Assembly (NCBI GenBank): GCA_013076295.1
Contig: RQOL01000519.1
Span: 310,001-374,000 of the forward strand
DNA length: 64,000 bases
Origin: Sanderia malayensis
Lineage: Eukaryota; Cnidaria; Scyphozoa; Semaeostomeae; Pelagiidae
Direction of reading: 5' to 3'
In this document: piece by piece, positions 14,096-26,975 of the stretch
How positions within the stretch are numbered: position 1 is the first letter of the stretch
Layout of the letters: the number at the start of each line of letters is the position of its first letter
Translations under genes and position numbers: made by a program
Notes under the pieces: generated by a model
The model's input: the letters and a program-made list of their open reading frames with translations, nothing else
Database searches by the model: none
Told to the model about the DNA's origin: nothing

Positions 14096-14902
14096 TTAGA
14101 AATAGCAATGATTCATGGGATACACTTGTTGTCCTGGTCTGTGAATAGCACTTTCAATCCCAGAATTCCTCCTTGTTCGACCCGAGAAATACTTGAAGAC
14201 AGGACCACTTTTATCCTCATCACATTGCAAGCATTTATTCAAGCTTCCATCAGGGTTGTTATTTGGTTTGCCTGTCATCCAATCCCACATGCAGATCCAA
14301 AAGCATTCTTTTCTTGTGTTGATTGAATTGTACAGCCATATATCCACGCATTGATCCGTAAAACCAATTTCTTTGATGCAGTTTCTTGCCCAACTCTTCG
14401 AAAAGACGGCTCTAAACGCACATTTCCTAACTGGTTCTGTTAGATTCAACTCCAAGTAAACAGCAAGGTCTTTGACATTCGAGCAAGCTCCACAGACACC
14501 CTGATGTGTGACAATAAACCCAGATTTTGTTGCGTCGTCTTTTGATTCAAATTGTCGCAATTCGTAATTTACTTTCTTGTCATCCTTGTATCTTATGGCA
14601 CATACGACATCTTTATTTTGCAACATGTCCATAATGTGCTTCGTAGATGTACTTGTTTGATTGCTGTAAGGGTTGACTCCATTGAAACTTGGCCAACTAT
14701 TGTCTTGCCTGAAATGCAAAGCAAAATCATCAATACGTTTTAGAACATAGCATTTAATCTACAACAAAAAATTGAAAAAATGTGCTCACACTTTGTGCTT
14801 GAATGCTTCAATGGCGTCCTTCTTGTTACACGGCCATTTATCAGCCCCAACCAGATGCCCAAGAAAGAAGATTAAAAAAAGGGAAGCGAATTTATTTACC
14901 AT
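14096..14902 (-). CDS. Secreted cysteine-rich protein
   Basis: Two minus-strand exons, 14902-14790 and 14708-14096, join in phase 2 (donor GTGAGC, acceptor TTTCAG) and give 241 residues. The first exon encodes a classic signal peptide (MVNKFASLFLIFFLGHLVGA) and then a hydrophilic segment. The mature chain has many cysteines in a GVCGACSNVKDLAVYLELN region, an IKEIGFTDQCVDIWLYN region and a C-terminal CLQCDEDKSGP-GRTRRNSG segment. I recall an uncharacterised family with such conserved blocks in marine invertebrates and some protists, but know of no assigned function. Likely extracellular or lysosomal and disulfide-bonded (inference). It is convergent with the Ser/Arg-rich gene and divergent from MED23, with 395 bp between the two start codons. 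Confidence 0.85.
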
Positions 14903-15297
14903 CAAGTAAGACATTTTCTCACTTTGAACGTTTGCTGCAAAATCTGCACTGCAACCTTCTTCTTGCTCTTATGATATATACACCATCATTATTTATTCAG
15001 TTGTCTGCTTGTTTGTTGCAACTGCTCAAATAAAAGACAACATGAAGAAATATTGATAAATATTTTCTGAATTTTCAAACGGATTTCAGTATCAAATATA
15101 TGCATGCCTAAGAACTGCCCATTTACGATCTAGTAATTAAATACGCTAATTAAATATCTAATTATTGGTGCCATGAAGCTGAGAAGAGATGGCCATGTCT
15201 CCTTCCCACCTTTTAAACTTTAATTGTTCACCACATGCCTTGCTATGCTAGGCCAGTTTATTTATATGAGGAGATATTCTGGTTTAGCCAATAAAAG

Positions 15298-18200
15298 ATG
15301 ACAACTTTTGAGGCTCATGAAGACAAAATGGTTGTGGATTTTGAGTCTAAGCTGTATTCTATTCTGGAGGACTCTTTGGTACGTTAAATTTCTATTTTGA
15401 AGTAGACTGATTTAGGCCCATCGCTCATGTATTGTGTATGAAGGAATGTCCAGTACGTTCCACGTGGTGTTGCCTTGTAAATATTATAACTTTTTTGTTT
15501 TTGTTGATTGTAGAATTTTCAGTTTGTTGAAGCAGTTTTTGCTGGGTAAGTAGCATAACCTCTTCGTTTATCTATAGTCACCACGAGGTATATGAATGAA
15601 ACCAGAAGAAAGTTTTGATTTGACACACCCACTTTTAGAGGTGGGCGTGCCTCCTGATTTGGAATTGCAAATATTTCAATGATATGTAGATTTTATTTTT
15701 TATTGAACAGACTAATCATAAAGAATCCTGATGATGATGAAATCAGGAAGAATTGTTTTTTGGAAGCTTTCAAAGGCCTATGGAGTACATTGGCCAACGT
15801 AAGTTCAGCCGCATCAAAATATTGTTACAATTAATTCATGGCTATACATCTGTTTCCAATGACATTGCGCCTTTCACCTTGTAGAACCAGTACGATGGTG
15901 TGCTTCAGAGTATCGTTGCTTTTGCAAATGAGCAAAAGACTCAAGCTAGAATTGATTACATTTATGAATTGATTCAATTACTAGTTGATAAAAATTTTAT
16001 CACATCAAAGTTGGTTTTTCTATCTTTCTTATACAACTGTTTATCAAAATTTAAGCATGTTATATATATATTTTCTGATATATATTTATTTTTGTAGAAG
16101 GGTTTGTGAAACAGTTCTTCCATCATCAAAGTTCAATTTTAAAGAGAGAAAAGTTTGGCACAGAGCATGTTTGTTCATACATCATAATGTCCAACAGATG
16201 GACTACAAGGTTTATATTTTCATTGCCATTTGATATATAATTAAATTGTTTATTAATTAGGTGTAAATATTCACTGTTATTGTATCTGTGCTTTTTGAAT
16301 CCAGCATTTGATGTTATTTCTAACTTAATTTCAGAGTGTTCGAGTGATTTTTGCTGTTTTGCTGAGTAAAATCAATGAAATTCCAAACATTCTTTCATCA
16401 TCGGAGCAGAATCTTCTTGACGACCTTAAAAACGTAAGTCTCTTTTCATGAAATTGCCACAATTTCGTCTTTTAATATAAGTAGATGACCATTGTTTGAT
16501 AATGAGTTTCTGGTTTTAGGTTATTATGCTGATAGCTGATAAAAATTCGTCACTTCTTCCAACATATTGCGTCGTTAACGAAGTAAGAATTGAAAACGAC
16601 AATAACTTGACCCGGAATATTTTCCAACTTTCTCGACGCTAAATATTCCGTCTTTTTTTAATAGCAAATTCGATTTGTTTTAGATTTGCAAACTATACCC
16701 AGTTGAAAGCTTTCATCCACATTGGGTATGTTGGTGAATTTAAAAAGTACCCTTTCTTTTCTTATTAAAGCTGAAAAGTATGTCATTTTAATATTTGCGT
16801 TTATTGTATTCTTCGCTGCAGGCTTTTGGAAAGATTTTCACTGAGTTTGTTGACAGTTTCAAACCACTCGCTCAAATGGTAACAATAACAGGTATACACT
16901 ACACAATTCTTCACTCTTACACTTTGCTTATCCGACTCATGTATACATACATATACAGTAAATTCCTTGTAACTCTAACCCTCGATAGCTCGAACCATTT
17001 TCACCGGTTCCTTAGAGGTTCGGGCTATCGGGATTTGACCCGATATTTTGTGACAAGATGCGTCGTGTTTACCAACGCCAAATGATCGAATGCAGAGCGC
17101 TGGCGCTCGGACAGATGCAATGACACGGAACACAGACTGACAGAGAGCCAGTGTCTTAACTTCTACTATATATACACACACACACATATATATTAGCACA
17201 CGTTTATCGGATGTGTAATATTGGATTATTCTGAATAGGTCGTTCATCCCTGTTGCCAATCGTCGGCCATTCAAGTGCTTCGGCAACTGCTTGGAAGTTG
17301 GAACCATCGACTTTGAAGTTTGTTCTAAAAGGTCCACTACCATACAGTAAAGTACGTATCACCATATGGTGCTTGATATATTATCGAATTTTGTATTTCT
17401 ACAGCGCTGTTTCCATTGCTTGACCGATTCTTGATTTTGTTGCTTCTCTATTACGTATAGGAGATTGTGGAGCCACAAAGAGATTTAGTTCAATACACGC
17501 TGGCTCAACCATATTCAAGAGACCTTGTTTGCAACATGCTTGGTCTCAATAAACAGGTAAAACTATTTAACCAACTTTTGAACCAAGTGTCATAGAAAGC
17601 TGAAAGTTGTGATCAGAATGCCATAAATAGTATGTTTTGATCATTTGTTTGCCAAATTTCAATCAATTTCGATTTTTGATTTCTCGACTTTCGGCTTTCA
17701 TGATGGATAGCTACATAAAGTTTTAACTCCTCGGGAGCATTTGAAATTTTTAACTTTTGAACCAAGTGTTTTAGAAAGCTGAAAATTGTTCCAACGTGAT
17801 CAGAAGGCCCTAAATAGTATGTTTTGATTATTTGTGAGCCCAATTTCAATAAATTTCCATTTTTGATTTCTCGACTTAGGGCTTTAATGATGGATAGATA
17901 AAGTTATTCACTACTCGCGAGCATCTGAAATTTTTAACTTTTGAACCAAGTGTCCTAGAAAGCCGAAAATTGTTCCAACGTGATCAGAAGGCCCTAAATA
18001 GTATGTTTTGACTATTTGTGAGCCCAATTTTAATAAATTTCGATTTTTGATTTCTCGACTTAGGGCTTTCATGATGGATAGATAAAGTTATTCACTACTC
18101 GCGAGCATCTGAAATTTTTAACTTTTGAACCAAGTGTCCTAGAAAGCTGAAAATTGTTCCAACGTGATCAGAAGGCCCTAAATAGTATGTTTGGACTATT

Positions 18201-21200
18201 TGTGAGCGCAATTTCAATAAATTTCGATTTTTGATTTCTCGACTTAGGGCTTTCATGATGGATAGATAAAGTTATTCACTACTCGCGAGCATCTGAAATT
18301 TTTAACTTTTGAACCAAGTGTCCTAGAAAACTGAAAATTGTTCCAACGTGATCAGAAGGCCCTAAATAGTATGTTTGGACTATTTGTGAGCGCAATTTCA
18401 ATAAATTTCGATTTTTGATTTTTCGACTTAGGGCTTTAATGATGGATAGATAAAGTTATTCACTACTCGCGAGCATCTGAAATTTTTAACTTTTGAACCA
18501 AGTGTCCTAGAAAGCCGAAAATTGTTCCAACGTGATCAGAAGGCCCTAAATAGTATGTTTTGACTATTTGTGAGCCCAATTTTAATAAATTTCGATTTTT
18601 GATTTCTCGACTTAGGGCTTTCATGATGGATAGATAAAGTTATTCACTACTCGCGAGCATCTGAAATTTTTAACTTTTGAACCAAGTGTCCTAGAAAACT
18701 GAAAATTGTTCCAACGTGATCAGAAGGCCCTAAATAGTATGTTTGGACTATTTGTGAGCGCAATTTCAATAAATTTCGATTTTTGATTTCTCGACTTAGG
18801 GCTTTCATGATGGATAGATAAAGTTATTCACTACTCGCGAGCATCTGAAATTTTTAACTTTTGAACCAAGTGTCCTAGAAAGCTGAAAATTGTTCCAACG
18901 TGATCAGAAGGCCCTAAATAGTATGTTTGGACTATTTGTGAGCGCAATTTCAATAAATTTCGATTTTTGATTTCTCGACTTAGGGCTTTCATGATGGATA
19001 GATAAAGTTATTCACTACTCGCGAGCATCTGAAATTTTTAACTTTTGAACCAAGTGTCCTAGAAAGCTGAAAATTGTTCCAACGTGATCAGAAGGCCCTA
19101 AATAGTATGTTTGGACTATTTGTGAGCGCAATTTCAATAAATTTCGATTTTTGATTTCTCCACTTACGGCTTTCATGATGGATAGATAAAGTTATTCACT
19201 ACTCGCGAGCATTTGAAATTTTTAACTTTTGAACCAAGTGTCCTAGAAAGCTGAAAATTGTTCCAACGTGATCAGAAGGCCCTAAATAGTATGTTTTGAC
19301 TATTTGTGAGCGCAATTTCAATAAATTTCGATTTTTGATTTCTCCACTTACGGCTTTCATGATGGATAGATAAAGTTATTCACTAGTCGCGAGCATTTGA
19401 AATTTTTAACTTTTGAACCAAGTGTCCTAGAAAGCTGAAAATTGTTCCAACGTGATCAGAATGCCCTAAATAGTATGTTTTGATTATTTGTAAGCGGAAT
19501 TTCAATCAATTTCGATTTTTGATTTCTCGACTTACGGCTTTCATGTTGGATAGATAAAGTTATTCACTACTCGCGAGCATTTGAAATTTTTAACTTTTGA
19601 ACCAAGTGTCCTAGAGAACTGAAACTTGTCTCAAAATGATGAATGATGAGAATCTTTGAATTAGATTAGATTGTCATTGCTATCAAATTGGATCATTACG
19701 TGTTGTCATTATTACTTGCTCTATTGTTTGTTTCTTAATTGTAGCAAAAGAAAAGATGTGCCGCACTGGAGGAGCTCTTGGCTGGCTTAATGGTGATTGC
19801 AATGGAACGGTCTGAAAATGAGACTGAGAATGATAAATCGAATCAGTTGTTATGGCAACATTTATCAAGTCAGCTCATATTTTTCGTTCTGTTTCAATTT
19901 GCAAGTTTTCCACACATGGTTAATTTACTACACGAAAAGGCAAGTAACACCAATGTCCACATGTGTCCAAATGTGTCCATATGTGTCCATATGTGTCCAT
20001 ATGTGTCCAAATGTGTCCATATTTGTACATTTATTGCAGTTTGTTGTAAGGACGTGGCTATTGCCAGACCAACCCCAAGTGTTATTGGCGAGCATGCGTC
20101 GTTGTCGACTACACTTACCAGTGAATGTGATATAACTTTATTCGTTCCTACTAGTTGTCTGAAAGAAATTTATTCATGGGTAGAGATCAGTTGATGTGGG
20201 TCTTGCTGCAATTCATATCTGGCAGTATTCAGAAATTCCCTGTAAGTTTCTTACTTTTTTACTTAATTACGTATTATTTTGTCAAGGTATATGAATTCAT
20301 GAACAAGTAATGAAAATTGTATGATGTTATATTTGATTTTTGTTTGATATAGCTGAGTGATTTTCTGCCAGTGATGAAATTATTTGATGCACTTTATCCT
20401 GACGACGAAGTAAGTACTTCATGTATGAATGTTTATGCACTCTTTTATCTATCAAGATCAAATTGTCCTGTATTCTGTACCATCAGACTTTGTGCGTACA
20501 ATGATTTGTGTTGAATTCCATTCAATTTCAGCCACTGCCAGTTCCAGATGTGACAAAGCCCGAATCAACTGCTGCTCTTGCCGTTACTTGCATCTGGGTT
20601 CATATATCAATGAAGGTAACCACAGTAACCAATTATCGCACCTCCTCTATGTACAGCTTTTCTTTCAACTTCATTGAATTCGGCCCTCATGGATGCCCTG
20701 TAACCAAGTTCCTCTGACATCTTCCTTTTTGACGGACTGTAACTTAGCTCTGTCTCCGTTAATTTAGGCCAAAAGTGAGAACCCAAGCATGGCGCGTCCG
20801 CCTCCAAGATTCTTGCAAAGTCACTTGAAGTAAGATTCATAGTTTGCAACTTTCTGTGTCAATTGTTGGTTAGTTTGATCAACCTTTGTTATATTTGTTT
20901 ATTTATCTATCTATATTTAATTTCTTTTAGTTTCTTGATAGAATGTTTGGAAAGCAAGCCATCTGATCTTCAGAATTATAAGATTGCGCTTTTATGTAAC
21001 GCATGTAAGCTACTTCATACCTGTTCTTACTGATATTCGATTAAATCTGTCTTCTTACCGTTAGGGAAGAACTTGAATATTTCTAATATTGGTATTCCAT
21101 GCTGTACAGACTAACATCACACGGATCTATCTTTGTTGATTTTTTTTAGATAGTACAAACCCAGATAACTTATCTCATCCAATGAGCGTTCTCGTTGATA

Positions 21201-24200
21201 TGTGCTATGGTAGCGGAACGAACACTGTCACGTTGCCAGGCGACGTATTAGCTGCTAGTCCCATATCTCCTTGTCCAATGGAAATGCTTGATTCCCTTAC
21301 TGTGCATGCTAAAATGAGGTATGAATTTCTAGCTGTTCGACTCAATAAGCTCCTACGATTTGATGCATACACGTATCATTGTCTTATCAATAATGGCGTT
21401 GCTTTTTTCTTTTGTTCAGTTTGATTCACAGCATTGTGTCTCGAGTAATCCGATTGGCTAATTCGAAATCAACTGTTGCATTAGCGCCTGCGCTGGTTGA
21501 GACATACAGCCGACTATTGGTTTACATGGAAATCGAACTGCTTGGCATCAAAGGATTCATAAGTAAGTGGTCTAATGCGAGTCAACATAAGTAAGTGATC
21601 TAATGCAGCATTATATGCAACATGTTTTGCTATATTTTGTCATATTGATTTTTCCTAGGTCAATTATTGCCCAATGTTTTCAAGTCAAAAGCCTGGGGAA
21701 TACTACACACTCTCTTTGAAATGTTCAGCTATCGATTACATCATATTCAGCCTCATTATCGTGTTACTTTGCTGTCTCATTTGCATTCACTTGCTACTGT
21801 TCCGCTGACCAATAAGCATCAGTTGCATTTATGGTACGTCATTGAAAATCTTTTCTAAGGCCGAGAGTATACTTCGTAATGTTTGCCATACAATATATTT
21901 TATATTTTTTGCTGCTTTTAATAATGTAGAGTTGTTTTTATTTGTTAGCTTTCAAAGTACAGCATTAAGACTCATCACTGGATTCGATAGTTCTGAGGTT
22001 CAGCCCCAATTCTCAAGTCAACGAATCCACGAAGATCCAAAACAGGTTCAAATTTAATTGTATTTATATCATTGATATTTAGGATTTTATTTTCGATGGT
22101 CTTTCGTTTTTTTTTATTGATATTTATCTGCTAATATTCTACGCTTCTTTGCAGATTCTTTCAAAAGATTACGAAGAATTAAACAGGGTTTTAATTTTAA
22201 CAATCGCAAGAGCAATACATGTAACAGGTATATACCTTTATTTTATCTTCCCAGTTTAATATTCGATCGTTAAGAAGAAAGGAAGCAGTTACATTATAAA
22301 ATCTTACTCGCTTTTACATTCTTCATCCTTTCACACATGCAAGTACTTCATGTTCTCCGACCTTTTAGGCTCAGAAACACTGCCATTGAACTGGTGTGAT
22401 GAAGTTTTAAAAGCTGCCATTACCGTCACCCCTCACAGGTAAATAGTATTCTATAGTCAACAATCGTGGGTTGTGGGGCGTTGGGTTACATAGTTACACC
22501 AGTGTATTAATCTTGTTTTAATTTAGGTGGGCGAATTACACATTGGATTGCTTTCCCAAGGCAATTCAACAATTCTATCGAAATACAGTTTGCGAGTGCG
22601 AAAGAAAAGACAATCTAAGGCGAAGAGTTGAAGAAAAATATCGATATTTTAAAGGTCATTTTATCCAACTTTTATTTTATTTCAATTCTTTATTATGTAT
22701 TCTCTTTATTATATATTTCATTACAAATTACCAGTATGCGGATTTTATCAATTTCATTGATATTTTTTAAAGGTTTGAGCAATGAGAAAGATATTGTTAA
22801 TTATTTTGGTGGACCAAACTCATCAAACATTTTTCTTTGGTAACTATGCATTACTATAAATATAAACTAGTGTATGAATATATGAAACAAAAAGTAATAT
22901 AATATAGAATTTGTTGATTTATTTAAATTTGTGATTTATATTTTCAGCGTTGTTTGGAAGATTTTATTTGAAACGAAGTCCATTCCAGTTGTTTGTCACA
23001 AGTGAGAAATATTTTGATTTTAAATAGCTTTGGATTGTTCAGATGATTGATATAACTGTCATGGGTAAGGTGTAATGTATTTGTGGCTATGTTTCTAGAG
23101 TTCTCATGGAGATTGGCGCACGCGCACTCTCAACTCACATCAGAGTCTTTGCTGATTATCTGGTCTATGAAGTTTCAACGGCAGTGGCCGGAGAACATGT
23201 TAACATTGTAAGTTAGATACTTATTAAACTAGTTAAATAAGTAACCTAACTATCTATACATTTCCGCAAGTTAACTTTTATCTATATATCAATTTCTTTA
23301 TGCCTCAATTGTAGTTGCTACTTCTTTTACTGTGGTTTTATTCTTATTTCAGTGCATACAGCACTTGAATGATATGGTTTGGAGATATAATATTTTCACT
23401 CTTGATCGTTTGGTCCTAAGCATGGTATGTATTTATTCGCGTTGTATAACCATGTATATACTATCCTCCTCTTGAGTGTCTCATTCACCATTTCGACATG
23501 CATGTGTATTTTTTATCAGATGACCTTCATAAGGTATATTCATTTTTAGGCCTTGAGACATCATGAAGGAAACGAAGCACAAGTTTGCTTTTTTATCATC
23601 CAACTTCTTCTTTTGACACCCTCATTTAAGAACAGAGTAAATGCATTTGTTTGCGAGGTTTGTTTTTCTTCGTAATTCAACATTCTCTACTTTTGTTACT
23701 TACAACTTACTACCGTTCACGTTCGCATGCTCTTCAGTATCAAATATTTTACACTTAATTCATTTGATTTTCTCTTAGAACTCCCCTGATCATTGGAAGC
23801 AAACTGATTGGTTGAAAAAACATTGTGCTTTTCATGCTGTAAGTTACTCTAGAATTCATCCAACTCATCCAGTCATCCAACTCATCCAGTCATCCAATTC
23901 ATCCAGTCATCCAATTCATCCAGTCATCCAACTCATCCAGTCATCCAACTCATCCAGTCATCCAATTCATCCAGCCATTCATAGACTCTTTATTGTCATA
24001 GCATCTTCCTATGACAGCTTGATAGTTTTCTATATTGAGATTACTATAACCAGGTTTAATATCTCATGGTCTTTTGTTTTTGTTGTTATCTTGTCAAGGA
24101 TTTTCCCGAGAAGTTGTACTTTGAAGGTCTTTACGAAGCAAATGATTTGAAGCCACCTCAAGCGACATATTTGCCAATTTACTTTGGAAATGTTTGCCTT

Positions 24201-26975
24201 AGATTTTTGCCTGTAAGTTGATTTCGTGTGATTATTGTTAATTGATATCTGGAGGCATTTATAAAATGTAAAATTGAGTTTCCTTTCCATTGATTTAGGT
24301 ATTTGACATTGTCATCCATCGATTTCTTGAGTTGCCACCAGTTTCCAGATCTCTGGAAAGTCTTTTGGACCAAATTGGCTCACTCTACAAATTCCATGGT
24401 ACCATTTCTATATTTTATCAGCCAGATATGAGATGCCTTTCACTTTCACACTATCCTGGTTTCGTCTGGTAATAGTGATTAAATTTGATTTGATTTTCAG
24501 ATCGTCCCATCACCTACCTATACAACACACTACATTATTCGATGCAAAAACTAAAAGACAGACCGTTAGTAAAGAAGAAACTTGTTGGTTCCATAATTGG
24601 AGCTCAGAAAGAGTGCCATCCACCTGGTTGGTAAGTGGAGACATTCACAATTCATTATTCTATTTTTATATTTCATATTTTAATATAAAACCAGCTGTTG
24701 TTTTGAATGTATTTGTCAATGATTACCAGGGCCCTGTCTGAAGGATTTCTGGAGTATTTGGCTCGACACGATGACGTCACCTGGACTCCAAGCCATTCTT
24801 ATTTCTGCACTGTGATTGGTCGTCTGGTTGACAGTATCCTTTTCCTTTTATCAAATTCTCAAGCTTTGCTCCACCAATGACCATTCAAGCAAAGCAATGT
24901 AATAATATGAACAGTATTTTGCGTACTGCTTTTCTATGGATTCAAATGATAATGCAAGTGATATCTTAACTCGTGAACGCAGCGACTTCTGGGAAGATGC
25001 CTTCACCCTTCCCATCATGCGATTGGAGATTCAATGAATTTCCAAACCCGACATCTCATGCATTGCACGTAACCTGCGTCGAACTCATGGCATTACCAAT
25101 CACTTGCGAGCAAGTTGGAGAAGCATTATTCAACGTTCTTTATAAAAGGTAAGCAATTCGTGTTGCTGAGACAGAAGCTAAAGCAAGACGCAATTTTATT
25201 GATTATTTGTGCTTTGTCTTCATCTGTATTGTAGCAGTGAAAAAAGCCGAGGTTTCAGCATTCGAAGAAACATCATGTCGTGGATTAATGCTGTTGCCGT
25301 TGTGCTTACGTCACTTCCGGTTAGTCTTTTGATACATAATGTGATATATTTTGCTGAGATGGAAGGCATTTTTCAATGCTCTATTTTTTCTCTTTAGGAA
25401 TCATCATGGCTAATCGTAAACAACAAAGTCTGCAATGTTTTGCAAAATGAACTTTCAAACATAAATTTTACAACAATGTCATCCATTCCATCCTTCTTTG
25501 AATTTTCAGCAAGTCATGCAATGAATTTCGAGACGCATGCTGATTATGTTTTAGCATTGTTTCACGCATTCTGGCATCACTCAAGTAATGGACAATTCGT
25601 TCTCTTACCTAAGTAAGATTTTAAATTGTCTGATTATGAACTTGAAACTGTTTCGGTTTGACATGCTCGCTACATTCATGCAACTATTAATTTATTATTT
25701 ATACAACTACGTTTCATCCTAGGTACCTACAAATCCATTTTAAGCCATTGGTAACAAACGAGGCCCAATTGTTGTACGTTCTGTCTCTATTTGGTCCATT
25801 TTTGCAGCGATTTCAAACAGAAAGGACAAGATGCTTGGTTGGAGTAAGTAGAACATGCATTTATTGTACAGTATAGCATTAAATTTGAAGCTTTCATATT
25901 GGAGTCCATACGTCAATGAATGGTAGATAGTGTAATAAACTTGGCCAATACCATTACGTAATGAATACTCCTGCGCAATGTCCATATCAAATTAGAAAAA
26001 ATAAAAATTTGCGCTCACACGCCTCGGAGCGCTGGATTACTACCCTTAGCATCACCTTAGACTCTTAGGTGTTGCACTACCATAAGCTCTTGCGAGTACA
26101 TATTGGATGAAGTCTAACTCTCGAGCATCATGGCGGAGCCGCTGAAATCCAAAGATTTTTTTTCACCCGAAAGTGGAAATATGTGTCTGGTGCGGGGATT
26201 CGAACCGCTACCTTCGGCCTGGCGGGCCGACGCCCTAATCATAAGGCTAACCAGTCACGCTTAAGCAAGGTGTCAAAAGTTCTCGTCTTCAGAAGTTGCG
26301 ATGTCACGGGTCTATGCCCAAAGGAGGGCCCGCCTGCGAAGTGCTTTGCTTCTGGACATTGCGCAGGAGTATTCATTACGTAATGGTATTGGTAGCTAAG
26401 TAGAAAATACATTATGATACAGTATAGCATGCTTGGCCCGGGGGTTCTAGGACACCTGGGCCATGAGTGCTGAAGTTGGGCTGAAATTTAATGTTGATCA
26501 CTATGGTGATGGGGATTGTTGTCGTTGTTGTTGCATTGTATGTCTCGTTTTATTTATTCAGGTTGCTGCTGAAATATATCTCATTCTTGAACAGGTTTGC
26601 AGACAGACAAACCATTTCTTTTACACCGATATCATATGTAATTTTCTGTATCCTTTTCTAATAAAGAAGTTTGAAGAAAGATTATCTTTCGAAGTCCATC
26701 CTAGCCTAATTGATTTCTTTTATTCATTGGTTTAATCAGAGGGATGGAGGAATGAACTCAAGAGAGGCTGGCCTCTTATGAGTGTTATTCTGCCGAAATT
26801 AATGGTAATGATGACTTGTTATTTTACTTTAACTTGCTACTGTTACAGATATCATTTGAAATACATGTTTGTTGGCAACAGTATAAAAGAAATTGCAGAG
26901 AAAACAATTGGTAAGGTTCATGAATCGATTCAAACTCAATTGAAGTTCATGACAGATGCAGCAAAAAAGGACTAG
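15298..26975 (+). CDS. MED23: Mediator complex subunit 23
   Basis: MED23 is a tail-side subunit of Mediator, bridging activators such as Ras/ELK1 effectors to RNA polymerase II. Forty coding exons give 1350 residues (human about 1368), collinear with the human protein from the N-terminus to the last exon. Hallmarks include LLWQHLSSQLIFFVLFQFAS, VALAPALVETYSRLLVYMEI and FRFNEFPNP-type blocks. Exons: 15298-15378, 15514-15545, 15711-15798, 15885-16009, 16098-16209, 16335-16433, 16520-16582, 16684-16725, 16822-16891, 17239-17351, 17461-17556, 19745-19939, 20155-20241, 20353-20409, 20532-20615, 20768-20829, 20931-21004, 21150-21318, 21420-21562, 21659-21833, 21949-22045, 22155-22227, 22369-22438, 22527-22654, 22773-22839, 22948-23001, 23099-23207, 23353-23424, 23550-23657, 23779-23838, 24099-24212, 24299-24398, 24501-24630, 24730-24833, 24983-25148, 25235-25319, 25398-25612, 25723-25843, 26562-26647, 26849-26975. 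All phases agree. Intron 12 is GC-AG. Intron 11 holds a 184-bp satellite and intron 38 a TIR element. An AATAAA at 27665 could end the 3' UTR. Confidence 0.97.
16981..17031. repeat. Short imperfect hairpin in MED23 intron 9
   Basis: Arms at 16981-16996 and 17016-17031 are inverted copies with two mismatches, separated by about 20 bases. The arm sequence (CTCGATAGCTCGAACC) resembles ends of small non-autonomous DNA elements, but no full element boundaries or target duplication could be defined. Confidence 0.4.
17573..19625. repeat. 184-bp tandem satellite, about 11 copies, in MED23 intron 11
   Basis: The motif AACTTTTGAACCAAGTGT recurs at 17573, 17752, 17936, 18120, 18304, 18488, 18672, 18856, 19040, 19224, 19408 and 19592. 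The first spacing is 179 and all others are exactly 184 bases. Inner copies are nearly identical and outer copies more diverged, as expected of unequal exchange. Units starting at 17936 and 18488 share variants (AGCCG, TTTGAC, GCCCAATTTTAAT), as do the units starting at 18304 and 18672 (AAACTG). No meaningful coding potential is seen. The array accounts for almost all of the 2.2-kb intron. Confidence 0.97.
19953..20021. repeat. 10-bp tandem repeat in MED23 intron 12
   Basis: About seven copies of ATGTGTCCAT begin 13 bases after the GC donor of intron 12. Copies vary at one or two positions. Confidence 0.9.
23856..23978. repeat. 17-bp tandem repeat in MED23 intron 30
   Basis: Seven or so copies of a 17-base unit made of CATCCAACT and CATCCAGT halves lie just after the donor of intron 30. 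The last copy is degenerate. Confidence 0.9.
25945..26392 (-). mobile_element. 448-bp element with 40-bp perfect inverted ends and a tRNA-like core
   Basis: The first 40 bases (25945-25984) and last 40 bases (26353-26392) are exact reverse complements. On the minus strand an internal segment (about 26261-26190) looks like a tRNA gene. It has a box A-like TGGTTAGCCTTAT, a perfect box B (GGTTCGAATCC at 26206-26196) and a GC-rich anticodon-arm-like hairpin, although the loop does not give a clean anticodon. It therefore looks like a tRNA-derived non-autonomous element and not a working tRNA. It sits in MED23 intron 38. A degenerate direct duplication (about 33 bp ending ACAGTATAGCAT) occurs on both sides, near 25846-25880 and 26398-26430. 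A related end (TACGTAATAGTATTG) occurs in the MTFR intron element. Confidence 0.8.

Noticed and set aside
17613..17849. Minus-strand open frame in the MED23 intron
   Set aside because: Lies within the first units of the 184-bp satellite and is not conserved in frame across the copies.
26190..26261. tRNA gene on the minus strand
   Set aside because: Box B is perfect, but the anticodon arm has no normal 7-base loop and the acceptor ends do not pair. It sits inside a TIR element, so it is called a tRNA-derived repeat.
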